Positions 42,534 to 50,931 of a stretch of DNA of 64,000 nt are shown here, piece by piece. The stretch is from contig NZ_JBITTU010000011.1 in NCBI RefSeq assembly GCF_044542075.1, positions 1 through 64,000 of the forward strand, in the 5' to 3' direction. Source of the DNA: Leeuwenhoekiella sp044542075. Lineage in GTDB: Bacteria; Bacteroidota; Bacteroidia; Flavobacteriales; Flavobacteriaceae. The position numbers and the translations under genes were made by a program. Below the pieces are notes generated by a model, which saw nothing but the letters and a program-made list of their open reading frames with translations, was not told where the DNA came from and searched no databases. How positions within the stretch are numbered: position 1 is the first letter of the stretch; each line of letters begins with the position of its first letter.

Positions 42534-43115
42534 ATGGCGAAGCCAATACACGTTTTAGTCATCGATAATTACGACAGTTTTGTTTACAATCTGGTGCATT
42601 ATTTAGAAGATTTAGACTGCACAGTTACTGTTAGACGCAATGATCAATTAAAGTTAGAAGATGTTGCACGCTACGATAAAATACTGCTTTCACCAGGTCC
42701 CGGTATTCCCGATGAAGCCGGACTTTTAAAAGCTATAATTAAAGAATATGCGGCTAGTAAAAGCATGCTGGGCGTTTGTCTGGGGCAACAGGCTATAGGT
42801 GAAGTTTTCGGCGGAAGCCTTACCAACCTGGATCAGGTTTTTCACGGGGTAGCCACATCAGCAAAACAACTGGTGGCAGACGAACCTCTTTTTAAAGATA
42901 TTCCTGAAACTTTTGAAATAGGAAGATACCACTCGTGGGTGGTTGCTCCTGAAGGTTTTCCGGAAGAGTTAGAGATTACTTCTGTAGATGTAAATGGGCA
43001 GATTATGTCGCTACGTCATAGAACTTTTGATGTGCGTGGTGTACAATTTCATCCGGAGTCTGTATTGACACCAGAAGGCAAGAAAATGATTAAAAATTGG
43101 GTAACAGCCCCCTAA
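42534..43115 (+). CDS. trpG: Anthranilate synthase component II (glutamine amidotransferase)
   Basis: A 193-aa class I amidotransferase: VLVIDNYDSFVYNLVHYLED, LLSPGPGIPDEAG, the nucleophile in LGVCLGQQAIGEVFGG (Cys about 82) and the His-Glu pair in VQFHPESVLTPEG. It supplies ammonia to TrpE. The last residues, VTAP, and the stop are written by an incoming GC-rich repeat (CCCCCTAACCCCC), so the native C-terminus may have been slightly different. Confidence 0.95.
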   Translation: MAKPIHVLVIDNYDSFVYNLVHYLEDLDCTVTVRRNDQLKLEDVARYDKILLSPGPGIPDEAGLLKAIIKEYAASKSMLGVCLGQQAIGEVFGGSLTNLDQVFHGVATSAKQLVADEPLFKDIPETFEIGRYHSWVVAPEGFPEELEITSVDVNGQIMSLRHRTFDVRGVQFHPESVLTPEGKKMIKNWVTAP

Positions 43116-43191
43116 CCCCCAAAAGGGAACAGGGTTTCTTTTACCTAAATTCAAATATTAATTCTCCCCCTTTGGGGGAGCAAGAGGGGGA
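43107..43191. repeat. GC-rich palindromic repeats in the trpG-trpD spacer
   Basis: AGCCCCCTAACCCCCAAAAG overlaps the trpG stop. An inverted relative, CTCCCCCTTTGGGGGAGCAA followed by GAGGGGGAC, ends just before the trpD ATG. The two arms can pair with each other and each can fold alone. The same element recurs after trpD and trpC. Confidence 0.85.
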
Positions 43192-43193
43192 CA

Positions 43194-44192
43194 ATGAAAA
43201 CTATTTTAAACAGACTTATAAATCACGATCAGCTGAGTAAAGAAGAGGCGCGTGAGGTTCTGGTAAACATATCTGAAGGTAAGTATAATACGAGTCAGAT
43301 TGCAGCATTCATAACCGTTTATATGATGCGTAGCATTACCGTAGCAGAGCTTGCCGGCTTTAGAGACGCCCTTTTAGATTTGTGTATTGCTGTACCTTTT
43401 GAAGGCTACAATGCAATTGATTTATGTGGTACGGGTGGCGATGGTAAAGACACCTTTAATATTTCTACACTTGCTTCCTTTGTTGCGGCAGGCGCAGGGA
43501 TTAATGTGACCAAACACGGTAATTACGGAGTTTCCTCTGTAAGCGGAAGCAGCAACGTGATGGAACATCTGGGCATTAAATTTAGTAGTGATAAAGACTT
43601 TTTAAAACGCTGTCTTGACGAGGCGGGTATTTGTGTATTGCACGCTCCCCTATTTCACCCCGCGATGAAAAACGTAGGTCCTATACGTCGTGAACTGGGT
43701 GTTAAAACCTTTTTCAATATGCTGGGTCCTATGGTAAATCCTGCTTTTCCAGACAATCAACTGGTAGGCGTTTTCAATCTGGAATTGGCCAGAATGTACG
43801 GTTACTTATACCAGCAAACCACTAAGAATTTTACGATTCTGCACAGTATAGACGGCTACGATGAGATTTCACTTACAGGCAATACCAAAGCAATACGCAA
43901 CTCAAGCGAACGTATGCTTAGTGCTGAAGATTTTGGGGTGAAACAAATCACCCAACAAGAAATCTACGGAGGTGATAGTATTGAATCTTCGGCAGCTATT
44001 TTTAAAAAAGTTATAAGCGGTAAAGGTACCGAAGCACAGATTAATGTGGTATCGGCAAATGCAGGAATGGCCATTGCTACCGTGAGAAACCTCGAACCAA
44101 AAGCAGGTTTTGAGCTGGCAAAAGAATCGCTCTTAGGCGGAAAAGCTTTAGAAAAACTGAATAAACTAATAGAATTGAGCAAAGCCCCCTAG
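43194..44192 (+). CDS. trpD: Anthranilate phosphoribosyltransferase
   Basis: A 332-aa enzyme. LCGTGGDGKDTFNISTLAS binds the PRPP phosphate, VTKHGNYGVSSVSGSSNVME the anthranilate, and FFNMLGPMVNPAFPDNQLVG is a family hallmark. It joins anthranilate to PRPP. As with trpG, the end (LSKAP then TAG) is formed by the CCCCCTAGCCCCC repeat. Confidence 0.95.
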   Translation: MKTILNRLINHDQLSKEEAREVLVNISEGKYNTSQIAAFITVYMMRSITVAELAGFRDALLDLCIAVPFEGYNAIDLCGTGGDGKDTFNISTLASFVAAGAGINVTKHGNYGVSSVSGSSNVMEHLGIKFSSDKDFLKRCLDEAGICVLHAPLFHPAMKNVGPIRRELGVKTFFNMLGPMVNPAFPDNQLVGVFNLELARMYGYLYQQTTKNFTILHSIDGYDEISLTGNTKAIRNSSERMLSAEDFGVKQITQQEIYGGDSIESSAAIFKKVISGKGTEAQINVVSANAGMAIATVRNLEPKAGFELAKESLLGGKALEKLNKLIELSKAP

Positions 44193-44234
44193 CCCCCAAA
44201 GGGGGAACCTTTTTATTTTTCGCTATGCGAAAAA
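44183..44234. repeat. GC-rich repeat and hairpin after trpD
   Basis: GCCCCCTAGCCCCCAAAGGG overlaps the trpD stop and folds on itself (CCCCC/GGGGG). A second hairpin, TTTTTCGC (44216-44223) with GCGAAAAA (44227-44234), follows. Because trpC lies downstream in the operon, these are more likely processing or stability elements than full terminators. Confidence 0.8.
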
Positions 44235-44288
44235 ATTTAGAGAAGTTGGCTATGAATAAAAATAAGAATTGAAATAACAATAGATTAC

Positions 44289-45095
44289 GTGAATATTCTA
44301 GATAAAATCATTGCAGATAAATACAAGGAAGTAGCCTTAAGAAAAGGATTAATTCCGGTAAAACAATTAGAACAGTCGGTACTCTTTGAGCGTAAAAGCC
44401 CTTCGCTTGCAGCTGCTTTAAAAGCTAGTGAAACCGGTATTATTGCCGAACATAAAAGACGTTCTCCCAGTAAAGCAACTATCAATAATAGTTTAAATGT
44501 ACAGGATGTCGCGATGGGTTATGAGCAGGCAGGTGTATGTGGGATGAGTGTTTTAACAGATGGAAAATATTTTGGCGGCTCGCTAGATGATTTACTAATC
44601 GCACGAGCTGCAAGTTCGTTTCCGCTTTTGAGAAAAGAATTTATCGTTGATGAATATCAGATTTTAGAAGCCAAAGCCTATGGTGCAGATGTGATTCTCT
44701 TAATTGCCGCGGTGCTTTCGCAAAGCGAAATTAAATCGCTTTCTGAATTTGCAAAGTCCTTAGGCCTTGATGTGCTGTTAGAAGTACACAATCTGGAAGA
44801 GTTGCAAAAATCGATTATGCCCTCACTTGATATGCTGGGCGTAAATAACCGAAATCTCAAAACATTCGAGGTAAGTCTGGACATCAGTAAAACCCTTTCT
44901 ACAGAAATTCCTGATGATTTTGTAAAGGTTTCTGAAAGTGGAATTAGCAGCATCGAAGCTATAAACGAATTGAAACCTTATGGATATAAAGGTTTTTTAA
45001 TAGGAGAAAACTTTATGAAAACAGATAATCCCGGCCGCAGCGCGGAGGCTTTTATCAAAGAACTAAGCCCCCTAACCCCCAAAGGGGGAATATAA
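44289..45095 (+). CDS. trpC: Indole-3-glycerol phosphate synthase
   Basis: A 268-aa TIM-barrel enzyme. I accept the GTG at 44289, which gives the usual N-terminus MNILDKIIADKYKEVALRKG. Hallmarks are IIAEHKRRSPSKATIN, YFGGSLDDLLIARA, LLRKEFIVDEYQI, LGVNNRNLKTFEVSLD and VSESGISSIEAI. The last dozen residues (SPLTPKGGI and the stop) are encoded by another copy of the CCCCCTAACCCCCAAAGGG repeat, so the natural C-terminus was probably a little shorter. Confidence 0.94.
   Translation: MNILDKIIADKYKEVALRKGLIPVKQLEQSVLFERKSPSLAAALKASETGIIAEHKRRSPSKATINNSLNVQDVAMGYEQAGVCGMSVLTDGKYFGGSLDDLLIARAASSFPLLRKEFIVDEYQILEAKAYGADVILLIAAVLSQSEIKSLSEFAKSLGLDVLLEVHNLEELQKSIMPSLDMLGVNNRNLKTFEVSLDISKTLSTEIPDDFVKVSESGISSIEAINELKPYGYKGFLIGENFMKTDNPGRSAEAFIKELSPLTPKGGI
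45065..45091. repeat. GC-rich repeat at the trpC end
   Basis: AAGCCCCCTAACCCCCAAAG, continuing GGGGGA, is inserted in the coding frame at the very end of trpC. It is the third same-orientation copy in the operon and lies just before trpF. Confidence 0.8.
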
Positions 45096-45099
45096 ATAT

Positions 45100-45843
45100 A
45101 TGTCTAAGGAAAAAAGTACATATCAAAATAAAGTTCCCTCTTCCACTAAGCCTGCCGCGCTGCGGCTTAAAGTCTGTGGAATGAAAGCCAACACCACTGA
45201 GGTGGCAGCGCTCAAACCCGACTATTTAGGTTTTATATTTTATGCTAAAAGTCCGCGCAACTTTGACTTGAACAAAATACCCAAATTACCTGCTGCCATC
45301 AAAAAAGTGGGCGTTTTTGTGAATGCAGAACTTAATTTTGTCTTAGAAAAAATACAGCAGTTCGATTTAGACGCTATTCAATTGCACGGCAGCGAATCAC
45401 CAGAATATTGCCTGCAACTGAAAAAACTCTGTCAGATCGAGCGCAGTAGAGATTCGGAAAAAAAAACTACACCGTCTGCATTTGAAGTACCTACGCAGAA
45501 TCTAATCGAACTTTGGAAAGTTTTTAGCATAAAAGATACGTTTGACTTTTCCGTATTAGAAGATTATGAGGACGTAGTTGATATGTTTCTATTTGACACT
45601 AAAGGCAAAGAAAAAGGTGGAAACGGCTATACATTTGATTGGGAAGTTTTAAAAAAATACCCATCACAAAAACCCTTTATTTTAAGTGGCGGTATTGGCT
45701 TAGCAGAAATTAGCTCGGTAAAAGAGTTCCTGCAATTAAATCTTCCGCTGTATGCGATAGATGTAAATAGCAAGTTTGAACTAGAACCGGGATTAAAAAA
45801 TATTGAAGATTTGAAGAACTTAGTTTCAGCTTTAAAAAAATAA
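45100..45843 (+). CDS. trpF: Phosphoribosylanthranilate isomerase
   Basis: A 247-aa TIM-barrel enzyme: LKVCGMKANTTEVAAL carries the catalytic Cys, YLGFIFYAKSPRNF follows, AIQLHGSESPEYC is central, and MFLFDTKGKEKGGNGYTFDW carries the catalytic Asp. FILSGGIGLAEI binds phosphate. It is longer than usual. An extra segment around residues 110-135 begins CQIERSRDSE and is encoded by the dispersed repeat at 45431-45455. The insertion is in frame and between core elements, so activity may be kept. Residues 1-22 are also an unusual N-terminal extension. Confidence 0.93.
   Translation: MSKEKSTYQNKVPSSTKPAALRLKVCGMKANTTEVAALKPDYLGFIFYAKSPRNFDLNKIPKLPAAIKKVGVFVNAELNFVLEKIQQFDLDAIQLHGSESPEYCLQLKKLCQIERSRDSEKKTTPSAFEVPTQNLIELWKVFSIKDTFDFSVLEDYEDVVDMFLFDTKGKEKGGNGYTFDWEVLKKYPSQKPFILSGGIGLAEISSVKEFLQLNLPLYAIDVNSKFELEPGLKNIEDLKNLVSALKK
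45431..45455. repeat. Dispersed short repeat inserted within trpF
   Basis: The DNA GTCAGATCGAGCGCAGTAGA plus GATTC matches a repeat type (TCGAGCGCAGTCGAGA-like) that I know to be abundant between genes of Flavobacteriia. Here it lies inside a coding frame and is read as QIERSRDS. Confidence 0.6.
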
Positions 45844-45914
45844 TTAAACAATAAACGACTCCGCCTTGGTTTATCCTAAACGATAATCGAAAGGCGTAAT
45901 AAAAAAATAGTGCT

Positions 45915-47099
45915 ATGAATTACAACGTAAATGAAAAAGGCTATTACGGTGATTTTGGAGGTGCATACATCCCAGAAATGCTGTATCCTAATGTAGAAGA
46001 ATTGCGCCAGAATTACATAAACGTAATGCAGGAGCCAGAATTTCAAAAAGAGTTTAATGAGCTGCTGAAAGAATATGTAGGTCGCCCTACCCCGCTTTAT
46101 TTTGCAAAGCGCTTTTCAGAAAAATACGGTACAAAAATCTACTTAAAACGGGAAGATTTATGCCATACGGGAGCACATAAAGTTAACAATACGATTGGGC
46201 AGATTCTAATGGCTAAACGCTTAGGAAAAACCCGTATTATAGCAGAAACCGGAGCTGGGCAACACGGTGTGGCAACGGCTACTGTTTGTGCGCTTATGGG
46301 TTTTGAATGTATTGTATATATGGGTGCTGTTGACATTAAAAGGCAAGCTCCTAATGTTGCCCGTATGAAAATGCTGGGCGCCAAAGTGGTATCGGCAGAA
46401 TCGGGCAGTAAAACGCTTAAAGATGCTACGAATGAGGCTATACGAGACTGGATTAATAACCCTACAGATACGCATTATATCATAGGTAGCGTGGTGGGAC
46501 CTCACCCATATCCTGATATGGTTGCTCGTTTTCAAAGTGTGATTTCGGCAGAAGTAAAAAAACAGTTATTAGAAAAAGAAGGTCGCGAAAACCCGGATTA
46601 TGTGGTGGCTTGCGTAGGTGGCGGTAGTAATGCTGCAGGTATTTATTACCATTATTTAGACAATCCTGAAGTAGGCATTATTGCTGTAGAAGCTGCCGGA
46701 AAAGGTATTCATAGTGGAGAAAGCGCTGCAACCTCAGCATTAGGTAAAGAAGGTATCATCCACGGAAGCAAAACCTTATTGATGCAAACTGCAGACGGCC
46801 AGATTACAGAGCCGTACTCTATTTCTGCCGGACTAGATTATCCCGGAGTTGGCCCTATGCACGCAAATTTATTTAGAAGTGGAAGAGGCGAATTTATAAG
46901 CGTTACTGATGCAGATGCGATGGAAGCTGGTCTAGAACTGAGTAAACTAGAAGGTATTATCCCGGCAATTGAAACCTCGCACGCACTGGCAATTTTTAAC
47001 GATCGCAAATTTAAAAAAGATGATGTGATTGTGATTAATTTGAGTGGTCGTGGTGATAAAGACCTCAACACCTATATCGAATATTTTGATTTAGCATAA
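45915..47099 (+). CDS. trpB: Tryptophan synthase beta chain
   Basis: A 394-aa PLP enzyme: GGAYIPEMLYPNVEEL, GRPTPLYFAKRFSEKYG, then LKREDLCHTGAHKVNNTIGQ with the Schiff-base lysine. AETGAGQHGVATATV, CVGGGSNAAGIYYHYLD (phosphate loop) and SAGLDYPGVGPMHA follow. It condenses indole with serine using indole channelled from TrpA. Standard length. Confidence 0.97.
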   Translation: MNYNVNEKGYYGDFGGAYIPEMLYPNVEELRQNYINVMQEPEFQKEFNELLKEYVGRPTPLYFAKRFSEKYGTKIYLKREDLCHTGAHKVNNTIGQILMAKRLGKTRIIAETGAGQHGVATATVCALMGFECIVYMGAVDIKRQAPNVARMKMLGAKVVSAESGSKTLKDATNEAIRDWINNPTDTHYIIGSVVGPHPYPDMVARFQSVISAEVKKQLLEKEGRENPDYVVACVGGGSNAAGIYYHYLDNPEVGIIAVEAAGKGIHSGESAATSALGKEGIIHGSKTLLMQTADGQITEPYSISAGLDYPGVGPMHANLFRSGRGEFISVTDADAMEAGLELSKLEGIIPAIETSHALAIFNDRKFKKDDVIVINLSGRGDKDLNTYIEYFDLA

Positions 47100-47100
47100 G

Positions 47101-47178
47101 GGCGTTCCCCTGCTCTCAGGAGCTGGGTCGGGCTTTTGGCAGTCGCTTTTTTTATGTGGTTAAAAAGCACATAAAAAA
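47101..47178. repeat. Repeat remnant and AT hairpin in the trpB-trpA spacer
   Basis: GGCGTTCCCC...GGGTCGGGCTTTTGGCAGTCGC is related to the unit of the 121-bp array at 48422 (there GGGCGTGTCCC...GGTCGGGCT on the minus strand). A hairpin follows, 47148-47158 with 47168-47178 (TTTTTTATGTG/CACATAAAAAA). The 192-base trpB-trpA gap is otherwise empty. Confidence 0.6.
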
Positions 47179-47291
47179 GAGCTCCAAAAAAGCCTCAATC
47201 CCTAACGCAAGTCCTAAAACATAAAGATTTCTAACAAAGCTAATCTTGAGCAAAAGCCGAAGTTTAGAAATGACTTAAAAAAATACAAACC

Positions 47292-48056
47292 ATGAACAGA
47301 ATAAACAAACGCCTACAGGAAGACAAAGAGCTTCTGTCTATATATTTTACTGCGGGTTACCCTAAATTAGAAGATACCGTGCCTGTGATTGAAGAACTGG
47401 TAAAAGCCGGTGTAGATATGATTGAGATCGGACTTCCGTTTAGCGACCCTTTAGCAGACGGTCCTACCATACAGGAAAGTTCTACAGCTGCCTTGAAAAA
47501 CGGAATGACTACCGCAAAACTATTTGAGCAGATTAAAGACATCAGGAAAACCGTAGATATTCCGCTAATCGTAATGGGCTATTTTAACCCGATGCTGCAA
47601 TATGGGGTTGAGAAGTTTTGCAAAGAGTGTGCAGCAATAGGTATTGACGGTCTTATAATGCCAGATCTTCCACTTGCGGAATATCAGGAGCATTACCAGG
47701 CGATCTTCAAGAAATACGACCTTAAAATGGTTTTTTTAATTACGCCTCAAACGACTGACGAGCGTATAAGACAAATTGACGCTGCTAGTGATGGTTTTAT
47801 TTATATGGTAAGTAGCGCAAGTACAACCGGCAAAACCTCGGGGTTTGGCAGTGTTCAAACCGATTATTTTGAGCGTATCTCAGGGCTTTCACTCAGCAAC
47901 CCACAAATTGTAGGTTTTGGAATTAAAGATGAAGAAACCTTTAAAGCAGCTACAAAATCAGCAAAAGGAGCGATTATAGGTTCGGCATTTATCACCGACT
48001 TAACTAAAAATGGAATTTCGGGAATATCTAATTTTATCAAAACCATAAGAGCTTAG
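47292..48056 (+). CDS. trpA: Tryptophan synthase alpha chain
   Basis: A 254-aa TIM-barrel enzyme: LLSIYFTAGYPKLEDTVPVI, DMIEIGLPFSDPLADGPTIQ with the catalytic Glu and Asp, VMGYFNPMLQYGVEKF, GIDGLIMPDLPLAEY and YMVSSASTTGKTSGF. It cleaves indole-3-glycerol phosphate. It is the last biosynthetic gene of the operon, which is thus ordered E-G-D-C-F-B-A. Confidence 0.97.
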   Translation: MNRINKRLQEDKELLSIYFTAGYPKLEDTVPVIEELVKAGVDMIEIGLPFSDPLADGPTIQESSTAALKNGMTTAKLFEQIKDIRKTVDIPLIVMGYFNPMLQYGVEKFCKECAAIGIDGLIMPDLPLAEYQEHYQAIFKKYDLKMVFLITPQTTDERIRQIDAASDGFIYMVSSASTTGKTSGFGSVQTDYFERISGLSLSNPQIVGFGIKDEETFKAATKSAKGAIIGSAFITDLTKNGISGISNFIKTIRA

Positions 48057-48111
48057 GTTATTAGTTTTTGATATTAATCACTTCGCTGTCTTTATATTAA
48101 CCTTGTTTTAG

Positions 48112-48139
48112 GATGTTGTTACCACTAATTAACAACATC
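48112..48139. promoter_or_regulatory. Perfect inverted repeat before the 42-codon gene
   Basis: GATGTTGTTA (48112-48121) pairs with TAACAACATC (48130-48139) around eight bases. No T run follows, so it is a poor terminator for trpA. As it lies 37 bases before a small gene, it could be an operator or a leader hairpin. Confidence 0.45.
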
Positions 48140-48176
48140 ACTGTGTAACTTTAAATAAATTAAAATAAGATATATT

Positions 48177-48305
48177 ATGGACAAGAAATTTGATAGTAAA
48201 GTAGACCAGAAAAACCCAACGAATCCTACGGGAGATAGAAACGTAAATACAAATAAAGTGGACTTTGATAAGAAAACCATCAAAGACCAACAAAATAAGA
48301 AGTAA
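48177..48305 (+). CDS. Small charged protein, 42 aa
   Basis: An ATG at 48177 opens a 42-codon frame, MDKKFDSKVDQKNPTNPTGD then 22 more residues ending QQNKK, with no hydrophobic stretch and very high Lys, Asp and Asn content. It is probably disordered. Its reality is supported by the tidy context: start about 120 bases after trpA, stop directly before a perfect 14-bp terminator hairpin, and codon use like the neighbours. I recognise no family. It might be co-transcribed with trp or have its own promoter. Confidence 0.6.
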   Translation: MDKKFDSKVDQKNPTNPTGDRNVNTNKVDFDKKTIKDQQNKK

Positions 48306-48322
48306 TTAAAACTTCTACCTAT

Positions 48323-48357
48323 AAAAGCCGATCTAACGTATTAGATCGGCTTTTTTT
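48323..48357 (+). terminator. Strong terminator after the 42-codon gene / trp operon
   Basis: AAAAGCCGATCTAA (48323-48336) pairs perfectly with TTAGATCGGCTTTT (48341-48354) around CGTA, followed by more T to 48357. Confidence 0.95.
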
Positions 48358-48421
48358 GTTTACTATTTTTTAAAAGGTTTATTTCTAATACTTCAATTAA
48401 CTTTTCAGAGCGTAATCGTTT

Positions 48422-48990
48422 AAGGTATAGCAGCGTAAATCCCGCAGGCACGTGATAACACAGCCGAGGAATTGCAGACCCTAAGGGACAAGCCTAAAAA
48501 ATTATAAAAAGAATGACCAGGATATTTGCGTGAGGGATAGCAGCGTAAATCCCACGGGCAAGTGATAACGCAGCCGAGGAATTATAGCGTATAGCCCGAC
48601 CCGAAGGGACACGCCCAAAAAATTATAAAAAGAATGACTAGAATATTCGCGTGAGGGATAGCAGCATAAATCCCACAGGCAAGTGATAACGCAGCCGAGG
48701 AATTGCAGCGCATAGCCCGACCTGAAAGGACACGCCCAAAAAATAATAAAAAAAATGACCAGAATAGTTGCGTGAGGGATAGCAGCGTAAATCTCGCAGG
48801 CACGTGAGAACGCAGCCAAGGAATTGCAGTGTATAGCCCGACCTGAAGGGACACGCCCAAAAAATTATAAAAAGAATGACTAGAATATTCGCTTGAGGGA
48901 GAGCAGCGTAAATCCCACAGGCAAGTGACAACGCAGCCAAGGAATTGCAGCGTATAGCCCGACCCATAGGGACACGCCCAAATAATTATA
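48422..48990. repeat. Tandem array of five ~121-bp units
   Basis: Unit starts are near 48422, 48532, 48653, 48774 and 48895. The last four are spaced exactly 121 bp; the first lacks about 11 bp (the TATAGCCCGA segment). Each unit reads GAGGGATAGCAGCGTAAATC, then CAGCCGAGGAATTGCAGCG, then ACACGCCC and an AT-rich link. Units differ by scattered substitutions, so the array is not brand new. Because 121 is not a multiple of three, the overlapping minus-strand frames across it are artefacts. It fills the gap between the trp terminator and the sulP stop. Confidence 0.92.
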
Positions 48991-49001
48991 AAACTCTTAA
49001 A

Positions 49002-50543
49002 CTAGCTCTTTTTATCTTCTACAAGTCTATAAGTTGGATCCTCCATAATATTGACATCTATTATCGCTTCTGCATTTTTTAGTAGGCGAATACAGTCATT
49101 ACTCAAATACCGTAAATGCACCTTCTTTCCTACTTTATGATAGCGCTGGGTAATTACATTTAGAGCCTCAATAGCAGACATATCAGAAACACGGCTTTCT
49201 TTAAAGTCGATTATCACCACTTCGGGGTCATTTACAACATCAAACTTTTCAATAAAATTAGTCGTAGAGGCAAAAAACAAGGGACCAAATATCTCATAAT
49301 GCTTAATCCCATCTTCGTCAACAAACTTTCTGGCTCGAATACGTTTTGCACTTTCCCATGCAAAAAACAAAGCCGAAAGAATCACCCCTACTAAAACCGC
49401 TAGTGCCAGATTGTGTAGTACTACAGTTATAACCGCAACGATAATAACTAGAAAAATATCTTTCTTAGGCACTTTATTAAAAATCTTTAGGCTCACCCAC
49501 TCAAAGGTTCCTATCGCAACCATAATCATAACTCCTACTAATGCAGCCATAGGCACCTGCTCTATTACAGGAGCTCCAAATAAGATAATTACCAAAATTG
49601 TTAGTGCAGCAATTATACCAGAGAGGCGTGCTCTAGAGCCGGCAGATAGATTCACCAAAGTTTGTGCGATCATTGGGCAACCACCCATCCCAAAGAAAAA
49701 GCCATTAAGCATATTTGCACCTCCCTGAGCAATACACTCTCTGTTTCCGTTACCTTTAGTTTCAGTAATTTCATCAACAAGGTTTAAGGTTAATAAACCT
49801 TCTGTTAGTCCCACAGCTGCCATTATTAACGAATAGGGCGCTATTATTTTTAAAGTCTCATAACTTATAGGAATGTTAGGAATATGAAACGGAGGAAAAC
49901 CACCGCTTATCGAAGCAATATCTTTTACAGTCTTCGTATCTATTCCTAAGAAATAAACTAAAACAAAAACTACTATAATAGCTACTAGAGAAGAAGGCAC
50001 GGCTTTAGTCAATTTTGGTAAAAACACAACAATACCTATAGTAAGAGCTACCAGACCGGCCATAATCAATAACGGGGTACCTGTTAGCCACTCATACTCG
50101 CCGCCCACTAATACTTTAAATTGCTTTATCTGTGACATAAAAATTACAATCGCAAGACCGTTTACAAAGCCAAACATTACCGGGTGCGGTACCAGTCGTA
50201 TAAACTTACCCAGTTTAAAAAGACCGATTAAAATTTGAATGACACCGGCAAGCGCTACAGCAGCTAATACATACTCCAGCCCATTAGAATTCATTAATGC
50301 AATAAGTGTAATAACGGTTGCTCCCGCTCCACCCGAAATCATTCCTGGTCTTCCTCCAAAAATTGCCGTTACTAAACCCGCAATAAAAGAAGCATATAGC
50401 CCCATTAAAGGTGGAAAACCTGCCAGTATTGCAAAAGATAACGATTCTGGAATCATCGTCATTGCAACAGTCAAACCTGCTAATACTTCGGTTTTATAAT
50501 TTACTTTTTGAGTTAAATCAAATAAGTTGAGTACTTTTTTCAT
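49002..50543 (-). CDS. SulP-family anion transporter with STAS domain
   Basis: A 513-aa protein. The membrane part (about 20-400) has the SulP signature region LTVAMTMIPESLSFAILAGF and PPLMGLYASFIAGLVTAIFG near the N-terminus. A cytoplasmic STAS domain lies at about 415-505 (VVIIDFKESRVSDMSAIEAL). Members move sulfate, bicarbonate or other anions; the substrate is not evident here and no carbonic anhydrase is adjacent. The 121-bp array begins right after its stop codon on the downstream side. Confidence 0.93.
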   Translation of the reverse strand: MKKVLNLFDLTQKVNYKTEVLAGLTVAMTMIPESLSFAILAGFPPLMGLYASFIAGLVTAIFGGRPGMISGGAGATVITLIALMNSNGLEYVLAAVALAGVIQILIGLFKLGKFIRLVPHPVMFGFVNGLAIVIFMSQIKQFKVLVGGEYEWLTGTPLLIMAGLVALTIGIVVFLPKLTKAVPSSLVAIIVVFVLVYFLGIDTKTVKDIASISGGFPPFHIPNIPISYETLKIIAPYSLIMAAVGLTEGLLTLNLVDEITETKGNGNRECIAQGGANMLNGFFFGMGGCPMIAQTLVNLSAGSRARLSGIIAALTILVIILFGAPVIEQVPMAALVGVMIMVAIGTFEWVSLKIFNKVPKKDIFLVIIVAVITVVLHNLALAVLVGVILSALFFAWESAKRIRARKFVDEDGIKHYEIFGPLFFASTTNFIEKFDVVNDPEVVIIDFKESRVSDMSAIEALNVITQRYHKVGKKVHLRYLSNDCIRLLKNAEAIIDVNIMEDPTYRLVEDKKS

Positions 50544-50931
50544 AATTAGTATTGATAAACTGCAGGATTACTGGCTGATTAGGAATTAGGATTGGGTCTC
50601 AAATTTTCAAACCATTCAATTTATTAGAATCGTATAAGAATTGAGTGTTAAACATTGATTTAAAGGCTGTAAATCAAGGCGGAGTAACTGCGATAAAATG
50701 AATGGTAATTTTCATAATAAGTTGGCAAAAATAATCTTTTTAATTAAAAGGACAAGACACCTGTAGTTCAGTAAGATAAATTATTAAAAAACAGCACTTT
50801 AAGCATTGTATACGTTACTTTAAATTAAACTCAAACGATATATTGCCTTGAGACCCGTTAAATTTTTATTAATCCGCTGCTATAAGGGATTGAGGAATTA
50901 TTTAAATACTATTTTCGTTGAAAATGATTTT
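50544..50931. other. Divergent intergenic region
   Basis: 388 bases between sulP and the sorbosone-dehydrogenase-like gene. It must hold promoters for both directions. A TTG followed 17 bases later by TATTTTCG (near 50892-50916) is a rough -33/-7 match for the plus-strand gene. No repeats or further genes are evident. Confidence 0.35.

Noticed and set aside
48502..48967. Three overlapping ~100-codon minus-strand frames in the 121-bp array
   Set aside because: The 121-bp period shifts the frame at every unit, so these are the same DNA read in different frames, not a repeat protein.
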